From the NCBI GenBank assembly GCA_018609755.1, contig JAHENZ010000229.1:1-64000 (forward strand): a stretch of 64,000 bases of DNA, in the 5' to 3' direction. Position numbers and translations under genes: made by a program. Position 1 is the first letter of the stretch, and each line of letters begins with the position of its first letter. Source of the stretch: Salinivenus sp. GTDB lineage: Bacteria; Bacteroidota; Rhodothermia; Rhodothermales; Salinibacteraceae. This document shows positions 56,374 through 64,000 of this stretch, piece after piece. The notes under the pieces are model-generated. The model was not told the DNA's origin and searched no databases. It saw only the letters and a program-made list of their open reading frames with translations.

Positions 56374-57264
56374 ATGAACGCCTCACCCCCGTCTGATGCT
56401 CCTCCCCTGCTTCGGTCGCCGCTGTGGCCCCACTCCCTCCGGTTGCTGCTCGTACAGGCCCGCAACGCCCCGCGCATGATCAAGCAAGAGCAGCAATGCT
56501 TCGCAGAGCGGTGTCGCGTGCCGATCGATCGGTTCCGAGTGGTGAACGTAGCACAGGGCGACCGCCCCTCGCCCGATCATCTCGCAGACGTGGATGCCGT
56601 GCTCATCGGAGGCGCGGGAAAATTCTCGGCGGCAGAGGACTACGCGTGGACCGACCCGCTCCTTGATTTTGTTCGCCACGTGGTACATGAGCAAGTGCCC
56701 CTCTTTGGGTCGTGCTGGGGCCACCAGGTGATTGCTCGCGCCCTCGGAGGAACCGTTCAGTACGACCCCGACCACGCCGAACTCGGGTGCTGGGAAGTCA
56801 CGCTTACCGCCGCCGGTCAGAACGACCCTCTGTTTCACCGATTTCCCCGGCGCTTCTACGCGAACATGGGGCACCACGATCGAGTGACCGACCTGCCAGC
56901 GGGGGCGGTCGAGTTGGCCCAAAACGAACAGCCCTATCAGGCCTTTCGGCTGCGGAACGCCCCGGTCTACGGAACGCAGTTTCACAGCGAGCTTGATGCC
57001 AAAAGGGAGCGGGAACGGATCCTGGTGTACCGAAAACACTACCGCGAGGCGCTGCCCGACAAGGAGACCGTGCAGAAGGTCATCAACAATTTAGCCGCCA
57101 CGACAGAGGTCGATCATCTGCTCTACGATTTCCTTACGACCTTCGTCGTAAGGGGCCGGCCGCTCGAACACGCAGTGTCCCTCGAACGTCCGTCGTCTTT
57201 CCCGTCGTCGAGGCTCTCTATCGAGCCGAATCCTCCTCCGAAGCGGCACCCCGAATCTGATTAG
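56374..57264 (+). CDS. Type 1 glutamine amidotransferase
   Basis: VPLFGSCWGHQVIARALGG (Cys) and APVYGTQFHSELD (His-Glu). Confidence 0.9.
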   Translation: MNASPPSDAPPLLRSPLWPHSLRLLLVQARNAPRMIKQEQQCFAERCRVPIDRFRVVNVAQGDRPSPDHLADVDAVLIGGAGKFSAAEDYAWTDPLLDFVRHVVHEQVPLFGSCWGHQVIARALGGTVQYDPDHAELGCWEVTLTAAGQNDPLFHRFPRRFYANMGHHDRVTDLPAGAVELAQNEQPYQAFRLRNAPVYGTQFHSELDAKRERERILVYRKHYREALPDKETVQKVINNLAATTEVDHLLYDFLTTFVVRGRPLEHAVSLERPSSFPSSRLSIEPNPPPKRHPESD

Positions 57265-57288
57265 TCGGGATGCTGCACTCCGGGAGAG

Positions 57289-57723
57289 TCACCCCTCCCC
57301 TTCGGTATTGTCGATGTAGTACGTGGCCTCCGCCCGATCGCAGGGACCTCCCACGGGCGGATTCGGCTTCCGGACGGTCACTTCCACGCCTTCTACACTC
57401 GGGTATGTCTCCAGCACCTGATGTGCGATGCGGTAGGCTAGCTTCTCGATGAGGTAGAAGTTGTTCTCTGTAACGAGGGTCTTTACGTACTCATAGACCC
57501 TTTCGTAGTCAACCGTCCGGTCCAGGTTGTCGTGGAGGGCTGCTTCTTCAAAGTCCAATTCCACCCCCACGTCCACCTCGTAGCGACCACCCACTTTATG
57601 CTCCTCCTGCATCACGCCGTGGTGACCGTAGAACACGGCGTTCACCAGGCGCACCCGACCGGTGGTGGACCGGTCGGGCGGCGACTCCGCATCTGGCCGG
57701 TTGTCAGTGTCCGGATCAGTCAT
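57289..57723 (-). CDS. folB: Dihydroneopterin aldolase
   Basis: RVRLVNAVFYGHHGVMQEEHKVGGRYEVDVGVELDFEEAALHDNLDRTVDYERVYEYV. Confidence 0.92.
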   Translation of the reverse strand: MTDPDTDNRPDAESPPDRSTTGRVRLVNAVFYGHHGVMQEEHKVGGRYEVDVGVELDFEEAALHDNLDRTVDYERVYEYVKTLVTENNFYLIEKLAYRIAHQVLETYPSVEGVEVTVRKPNPPVGGPCDRAEATYYIDNTEGEG

Positions 57724-57764
57724 TAGAACATGTCCCGATGAACGAAATCACACTTGAGTGAGAC

Positions 57765-58703
57765 CTATGCCGGCTGTTTCCCAACAGGCACGAGGGTCGG
57801 AATGGCAGCCAGGTCGCGGAAGGACTGCGCGCGCTCGCTGATGTCAATCGGATCCAGGTTGAGAAGCCGATTCGGGCCGAACGCCTCGACCACGAAGGAC
57901 GCCATCACACTACCGTACACCACTGCGCGGCGAAGAGACTCTTGATCGAAGGACTTCGCCCGAACCAAATGTCCGGCCAAGCCCCCGGCGAAGGCATCTC
58001 CGGCCCCGGTGGGATCCTGAATGTCTTCGAGCGGATAGGCCGGAGCACTGAACACCTGGCTGTCAGTGAAGAGGAGCGCCCCGTGCTCTCCCTTTTTAAT
58101 AATCAGGGTCTCCGGCCCCATGTCGCGGATGATGTCGGCCGCCGTCACGAGATTCGGTTCATCAGCCAGTTCGCGTGCCTCCGAATCGTTGATGACGAGA
58201 CAATCCACGAGCTGGAGCGTCTTCCGAAGACTGTCCGGCGTGTTCTCGATCCAAAAGTTCATCGTGTCGGCGATAACAAACTCCGGATCGTCCACCTGCC
58301 GCAGGACGTCGCGTTGCACCTTCGGGTCCAGATTTCCGAGACAGATGATCTCGCTGTCGTCGTAGGAGTCGGGGATCTCAGGTTCAAACCCCTCAAGGAC
58401 GTTCAGCTGTGTCTCGAGGGTGTCCCGCTCATTCATGTCGTAATGGTAGCGTCCGTGCCAGAAGAAGGTCTTCCCTTCTTCGTTGGTCTCCAACCCTTCC
58501 AGGTCGACGCCCCCATCGAGCAGCGTCTGACGGTACTCATCGGGAAAATCGTTGCCAACGACGCCCACGAGTCGAACATCGTCCGTAAAGTACCGCGATG
58601 CGAGACTAATGTAGGAGCCGCTTCCCCCAAGCACGCGCTCGGCCGAGCCGAACGGCGTCTCAATAGAATCGAATGCGACAGTGCCAACAGCAAGAATGCT
58701 CAC
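57765..58703 (-). CDS. PfkB family carbohydrate kinase
   Basis: LGGSGSYISLASRYF; DPTGAGDAFAGGLAGHLV. Confidence 0.92.
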   Translation of the reverse strand: MSILAVGTVAFDSIETPFGSAERVLGGSGSYISLASRYFTDDVRLVGVVGNDFPDEYRQTLLDGGVDLEGLETNEEGKTFFWHGRYHYDMNERDTLETQLNVLEGFEPEIPDSYDDSEIICLGNLDPKVQRDVLRQVDDPEFVIADTMNFWIENTPDSLRKTLQLVDCLVINDSEARELADEPNLVTAADIIRDMGPETLIIKKGEHGALLFTDSQVFSAPAYPLEDIQDPTGAGDAFAGGLAGHLVRAKSFDQESLRRAVVYGSVMASFVVEAFGPNRLLNLDPIDISERAQSFRDLAAIPTLVPVGKQPA

Positions 58704-59083
58704 AGGTACGTCAAGGCAGACTCTTAAAAATTGGATCGAACGCGAGGAATCTAAGGGTTAGGCTCTCCGCTTAACAGGGACTTGTGCGAATTCCGTACCA
58801 AGCACGATCACGGGAGAGAAGGAGCTACGCACAAGTCCTTTCACGCCCAATTTCAGCGCCTCGGATAGTGAGGGGTAGGCAAAACAAAACTCCCCCACCT
58901 TCTATCGCACGTCACGCCCTGTCCCTGCCCCAGAAGCAATTCAAGTTGCTGAATACAAATGCTCTGCCATCAAAGACGACCGACCACGGACGCGGACTCC
59001 CTCAGGCGCGCTATATTCAGCGGTCTGAGGTCTGTCGTCCGTTGTCGATTCGAAATACAGTACGGCAGGTCACAGATTAGATT

Positions 59084-59818
59084 TTATAGCCACTTCCGCA
59101 CCTGGGCGGCCAGAAACCCACCTGCTGCAATTCCGGCCAATCCAAGCACTGCGCGGGAGAAAGAGGAACCATCACTCGTGGCGTCCGAAACCGTCTCCGA
59201 AACGGCGTCCGTGTACTGTTCCATAGCCTCAGTGGCCTGTTCTCCCAGCTCCTGGGCGTCGTCCCCCGCCTCCCCCGCCGTTGCACGTCGTTCCTTGAAT
59301 CGCTTCGCAGCCTCCCCAGTCGCCTCACGAATCCGCTCTGAAGCACTCTTCGCAAATTCCTGAGCCCCTTGCTGAGCGCTGTGGCTCGCCTCTTGCGCGT
59401 CAGCAGCCAACTGGCGACCGGTCTCATGTGCACGTTCTCGAAGCTCTGCTCCCGACCGGGCGGCGCGATCTCCGACCTCCTGGCGAAGCCTCGACGCCGC
59501 TTCTCGTGCATCGTCGGTGAGACGACGAAGGCGCTGCCGAGCGTGCTCGGAGAGGGTCTGAGGCGGACGTGGACGGAAGGCCATGGAGGCCCCGTAGCCG
59601 GCTGCCGTACCGACCCCGATGGAGAGGGCCATCGTCAGGAGCGGATGGCGCTGGATCCAATTCTGTGCGCGGGCTTTCGCCTGTTGCGCTTTCAGTCGAG
59701 TGATTTCCGCGCGGAGCTCCCCCACGAGTTCGTGAAGGTCCGATTGGGCCTCGTCATTCGACTCTTCGGCGTCGGCCTCTCGGGATTCAGATGTAGAGGT
59801 TGGGTCGTCGGTGCTCAT
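59084..59818 (-). CDS. Hypothetical membrane protein with apolipoprotein-like amphipathic helices
   Basis: Central TM (HPLLTMALSIGVGTAAGYGASMAF), long A/E/R/Q helical repeats, C-terminal TM. Confidence 0.6.
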   Translation of the reverse strand: MSTDDPTSTSESREADAEESNDEAQSDLHELVGELRAEITRLKAQQAKARAQNWIQRHPLLTMALSIGVGTAAGYGASMAFRPRPPQTLSEHARQRLRRLTDDAREAASRLRQEVGDRAARSGAELRERAHETGRQLAADAQEASHSAQQGAQEFAKSASERIREATGEAAKRFKERRATAGEAGDDAQELGEQATEAMEQYTDAVSETVSDATSDGSSFSRAVLGLAGIAAGGFLAAQVRKWL

Positions 59819-59863
59819 AAATACAGTATCGGTTGAGGTGAAGGAAGAGATGAACGCTGGGCC

Positions 59864-60106
59864 TCAGTCGCGGACCAGGGCACCGAGAACAACACCGGTG
59901 GCAAAGGCCCCAAGCATGCTGGCCTTCTGGTGATCTTTCACCCAGGTCCGCGCGACGTTCAGGGCGAACGATGCCTGAAGCTTTGCCGAAGCAAATGGGT
60001 CGTCTTCCTCTCCAAAGGGATCGTCGGACGCCCCACGGTCTGGAGTGCCCCCCATTTGCTGAAACGGGTCCGACGGACGGTCCTCGTTCGAGGGAGATTG
60101 AGTCAT
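59864..60106 (-). CDS. Small hypothetical protein with C-terminal TM
   Basis: KDHQKASMLGAFATGVVLGALVRD; adjacent to the 59084 gene. Confidence 0.5.
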   Translation of the reverse strand: MTQSPSNEDRPSDPFQQMGGTPDRGASDDPFGEEDDPFASAKLQASFALNVARTWVKDHQKASMLGAFATGVVLGALVRD

Positions 60107-60610
60107 TGCTTTTCCAAAGGCTGATTGCCAAATACGTAGAGCAGACGCACGAAGATCGACGATCTTCTCTCTTTGCAGTTCGTGCGCAGGACTTTTCTTC
60201 TGCGAATGCTTGAAGATAGCGCTCGAAAAGAGGCACATGTTCCCCACGATGCGCTCATTTTTGACGAACCCAGGGCACCTCATGGTTTTCACCCCGTTAG
60301 GCTTTGAACGTCAATGGTTTTAGACGCCTTCTTTTCCGCCGAACAGCATTCCGAGTGGTAATCTACTGGTGCATACCGTTTTTCGTAGGGGGGACGACTT
60401 TGAATAGCTAGCGGTGTCCGTGACATTGAGCATCGGAATCCATTGCTATGTTCATATGCTGCACCTGATTCCTTCTAACCACCCATTTGAATTCCGCATC
60501 CTCGCTGCTGGTCTGCCTCCGCCCCATGTAACCCTTCGGTTGAACACATGAGCCTTGACTTCAGGCCCATCAATCTGCAACATCGGCTTCCCGGTTTGTC
60601 TTTCCTCGCT

Positions 60611-63600
60611 ATGCTCTCTTCGGTCCAGAAGATTGGTCTTTCGGTCGTCGGAAGTCTTCTCCTGCTCGGGGGACTCCTTCCCATCCCGCACGCCATTGCC
60701 CAACACAAGGAGCCAAACCCAGAGCGTGCATTTGCATCGGCGGTGGAGCTCTACGATCAGCGGCTCTATGCGGACGCCATGTCGGCATTCCAGGCGTATC
60801 GGTCAGCGTATCCGACGCACGCTCAGGCAGGGCAGTCGCTCTATTTGGAGGGAAAATCGGCCCTCGCTCAGGGTCGCGACCGAGAAGCCATTCGGCTTTT
60901 TAAGCAATTTGAGCAGACCAGCCCCTCGCATCCGAGGGCCTCAGACGCGCAGCTCCGTCTCGCCCAGTTTTTTCTGAGCGAAGGGGACACGGGTGCGGCC
61001 CGCACTCAGCTCCAGTCCATCATCGAGGATCCCTCGAGTCCCGCCCAGGCGGCCCGCGCCCTGTACCTCTTCGGCCGCAGTGAGCGCGAGCGTGGAAATC
61101 TTGAGCAGGCCCGACAGTACTTCGAGCGCGTCCAGTCTGATTACCCCGAGACGGCCGTAGCCCCGGCCGCCTTGTATGCCCTCGGTGGAACCCAGGTGCG
61201 AATGCAGCGCTACGACGCTGCGGCTTCCTCTTTCGAAACCCTGGGGCAGAAATTTCCATCCTCCCCGTTTGCCGAAAATCTCGGAACGGCTCTCGGTGAG
61301 GTCTACTACCGGCTGGGGCAATACGAGCAAGCCGCCACGGAATTGCGCGATCGCCTCAGCTCGCTCGAAGGCTCACAGCGGGCCCGCGCGTTATTCCTCC
61401 TCGCCGAATCGTCGAACCAGTTGCAAAAGGGCGAGGACGCGGTCGTAAACTATCGTCGCGTCATTGACGAGTATCCCAACACGCCGTACGTGGGGCCGGC
61501 CCGATACGGGTTGGCCTGGCATTACCTCCGGGGAGACGAACATCAGCAGGCCGCAGAGGCCTTCTCGCGAGTACGGCAGAATGCAGATCCAACGCTTGCC
61601 GACCCCGCGACGTACTACGAGGCCGTGGCCCGTGCTATGGCCGGGAATACGGATCGGGCGGTAGAACTCTACCAGACCGTTGCCGAACAACAACCGGATC
61701 ATCGGCTGGCGGCTGAGGCCCTCTTCGAGGCCGGCCTCCTTCGCTACGAGCAGAGTCAGTACGGGGCCGCCTCTGCCCTCTTCCGGGCCCTCGTCCGGGA
61801 CCATCCGAACGCGGATCGTTTAGGCGACGCCTACTACTGGCTCGGGAATGCCTATCTTGCAGACGGAAGCGTGGACCGTGCCCTCAAGGCCTACAACCAG
61901 GCCACGAAGCACGACGCTGCCCCGGCCTCCCTGCTCGTCGAAGTCCGGTTTCAAAAAGCCTGGGCCCAGTACGAAGACGAACAGTACGAGGCCGCGGCTC
62001 CCATCTTTTTGAATCTAGCCGAATCGAACGGCGATACGTCCCGAGGCCGTGCCGCTCTCTTCTGGGGCGCAGACTGTCTCTACCAGCAGGGCAACTACGG
62101 CCGCGCACGCTCCCTCTTCCAGCAGTACTTGAATGAAAATGCGGAGGGAGAGCACGCAGCAGCCGCAAAGTACGCCCTGGCCTGGACCCACTTTAAGCAG
62201 AACCGCTTCGAGAGCGCTGCCCGGCACTTCCAGCAGTTTTTGGATGCATACGAAGGACAACAGTCCGACATTCCGTACGCCCAGGACGCGCGCCTCCGGT
62301 TGGCGGACTCCTATTATGCGATGAAGCGATACGAGGACGCTGTCGAAGCCTACCGCCGCGTCGGGGGACAAGGGGCCGACTATTCGCTCTACCAGGCCGG
62401 CGAGGCGCTGAATTATGCGGGACGGCGTGAGGAGGCCCTCCGGTCGCTTCAACGCCTCGTCGAGCGATACCCCAACAGTCGTTGGCATCCGGAAGCCCTC
62501 TACCGGATCGGGGCCGTGCACTTCCAGATGCAGCAGTATGAGAATGCCGTGGAGGCGTATCAGCAGTTTCTGGAGACCTACCCGGACCACCGTCTCGCGC
62601 CGGAGGCCCAGTATGGCATTGGCGATAGCCATTACAATGCAGGGGCGATGGAAGAGGCCGTGGAGGCCTATCGAACCGTTCTTGAAGAATACCCTGAGAA
62701 CCCCTCGGCAAACGAGGCCGCGTCGAGTCTATTCTTCGCGCTCAACGCCGCGGGGCAAGGAGATCGCGCCGATGAGGTTATTGCGTCTATTGCAAAGCAA
62801 AACCCGAACGCAAACTTAGAGGACCGGTTGCGTTTCCATCGTGCGAAGGCTGCCTATCAGAGTGGCGACTCGGAGCAGGCCCAGCGCCTGTTTCAGGAGT
62901 TTGTGCGCACCTCCTCGACGACCTCCCTCCTTCCGGAAACGTACTACTATCTCGGTCTTCTATATGCCAATGACGACGAGAGGACCGAGGCGAAGAATTA
63001 TCTCCAGCAGCTCGTCAATCAATATCCCGACAGCGACGTGCTTCCGGAGGGAGCCCTCCGCCTCGGCGACATCTACATGGAAGAGGAGGCCTACTCGAAG
63101 GCGGTGGAAACCTACCGAACCGCCGCTGAGAGCGACGCCATCAGTACCGAGTTGCGGGCCCAGGCACGCTACGGCGAGAGTACAGCACTCCTGAACCTCG
63201 ACCGAAGCGATGAAGCCAAACAAATTCTGAACCGCCTACTGGACGAAGGGCAGGGCGGTCCCCTCCAGGCCTCCGCCCGTCTTGGGCTCGCCCGAATCTA
63301 CGAGGATGAAGGTCGCACCGGAAACGCCCGTAAACTCTACCAGCAGGTTGTCGAAACGTCCGATAGTGAAACCGGAGCGGAAGCCCTCTTTCGGCTCGGG
63401 CAACTACTGCGTCAACAAGACAACCCACGACGGGCAATACAGGAGCTCGACCGCATGACGTCCCTGTTCGCCGGCTATCCTGAATGGGTAGCGCGCGCTC
63501 TGCTCGAGCAGGCCCGCGCCTACCGACAGCTCGGGCAAACCGGACAGGCGGCCCAGCTCTATGATCAGGTGGCCGAGGAGTACCCGGGCACGCCCTTCGC

Positions 63601-63634
63601 CGAAACCGCGCAAAGCGAACGTGAAGCCCTCTGA
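60611..63634 (+). CDS. Tetratricopeptide repeat protein with signal peptide
   Basis: Many TPR units of the form YYLGLLYANDDERTEAKNYLQQLVNQYPDS...; N-terminal signal sequence. Confidence 0.92.
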   Translation: MLSSVQKIGLSVVGSLLLLGGLLPIPHAIAQHKEPNPERAFASAVELYDQRLYADAMSAFQAYRSAYPTHAQAGQSLYLEGKSALAQGRDREAIRLFKQFEQTSPSHPRASDAQLRLAQFFLSEGDTGAARTQLQSIIEDPSSPAQAARALYLFGRSERERGNLEQARQYFERVQSDYPETAVAPAALYALGGTQVRMQRYDAAASSFETLGQKFPSSPFAENLGTALGEVYYRLGQYEQAATELRDRLSSLEGSQRARALFLLAESSNQLQKGEDAVVNYRRVIDEYPNTPYVGPARYGLAWHYLRGDEHQQAAEAFSRVRQNADPTLADPATYYEAVARAMAGNTDRAVELYQTVAEQQPDHRLAAEALFEAGLLRYEQSQYGAASALFRALVRDHPNADRLGDAYYWLGNAYLADGSVDRALKAYNQATKHDAAPASLLVEVRFQKAWAQYEDEQYEAAAPIFLNLAESNGDTSRGRAALFWGADCLYQQGNYGRARSLFQQYLNENAEGEHAAAAKYALAWTHFKQNRFESAARHFQQFLDAYEGQQSDIPYAQDARLRLADSYYAMKRYEDAVEAYRRVGGQGADYSLYQAGEALNYAGRREEALRSLQRLVERYPNSRWHPEALYRIGAVHFQMQQYENAVEAYQQFLETYPDHRLAPEAQYGIGDSHYNAGAMEEAVEAYRTVLEEYPENPSANEAASSLFFALNAAGQGDRADEVIASIAKQNPNANLEDRLRFHRAKAAYQSGDSEQAQRLFQEFVRTSSTTSLLPETYYYLGLLYANDDERTEAKNYLQQLVNQYPDSDVLPEGALRLGDIYMEEEAYSKAVETYRTAAESDAISTELRAQARYGESTALLNLDRSDEAKQILNRLLDEGQGGPLQASARLGLARIYEDEGRTGNARKLYQQVVETSDSETGAEALFRLGQLLRQQDNPRRAIQELDRMTSLFAGYPEWVARALLEQARAYRQLGQTGQAAQLYDQVAEEYPGTPFAETAQSEREAL

Positions 63635-63698
63635 TCAGTCCAATCCGTTCCTGAGACTCCCCCCTCGCGCATATCGCCCCTCACTGCTGATCTACCCA

Positions 63699-64000
63699 AT
63701 GCCTCGTCTCTCGTCCCGTCTCCTTTGCGCTCTCTTCATTTTGGCGTGCATTTTGCCGTTGAAAAGTGTAGCACAAGACGAAGGAGACGATTCCGATCAA
63801 CAGTTGCCAGAAATTGCGCCGCAGGAAATTGAGATCCGGGGAGAGTTGCAGTTGTCTTTCCCTTCGCTCCAGCGACAACCTCTCCGAGGATTTGCCACGC
63901 CTCCCAGCATCCCCTCGGTTCCGGACGGACGAATGCCATACGTTGAGTCGTACAAGCAGGAATTGGATGATTTACCGGAAAGCCTCCCGGCTCCCGACGC
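63699..64000 (+). CDS. Secreted/outer-membrane protein, N-terminal part (runs off the window)
   Basis: MPRLSSRLLCALFILACILPLKSVAQDEGDDSDQQLPEIAPQEIEIRGELQLSFPSLQRQPL...: signal peptide, open to the window end. Confidence 0.7.
   Translation, partial: MPRLSSRLLCALFILACILPLKSVAQDEGDDSDQQLPEIAPQEIEIRGELQLSFPSLQRQPLRGFATPPSIPSVPDGRMPYVESYKQELDDLPESLPAPD

Noticed and set aside
57942-58727. 261 aa plus-strand ORF
   Set aside because: Antisense to the PfkB kinase gene.

Overview
The window reads as chromosomal DNA from a halophilic Salinibacter-like member of the Rhodothermota/Bacteroidota. This is inferred from a xanthorhodopsin-type protein, acidic proteome composition and gene content; no database was searched. 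Most of the window is housekeeping genes: ligA, purC, pruA, adk, ptsH/ptsI, sbcC, folB, maf, a ribA-ribD fusion, kynB, a PgpH-type HD hydrolase, one tRNA-Pro(GGG) and others. The less ordinary parts are: (1) a crtO-like / crtYcd / xanthorhodopsin cassette on the minus strand, whose intrinsic terminator is directly followed by what looks like the 5' end of a group II intron running off the left edge; (2) two tandem tyrosine recombinases (6471-8600), one with replaced catalytic residues and one intact, with palindromic sites upstream of each, including a perfect 11-6-11 (28 bp) inverted repeat between them; (3) an M1-aminopeptidase-like secreted protein lacking the HExxH zinc motif; (4) a recurring intergenic motif GCAATAACGGA; (5) an NSS transporter with a small membrane partner gene; (6) a RibA-RibD(C) fusion next to an MDR dehydrogenase. 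I found no CRISPR array, prophage or classical defence island.
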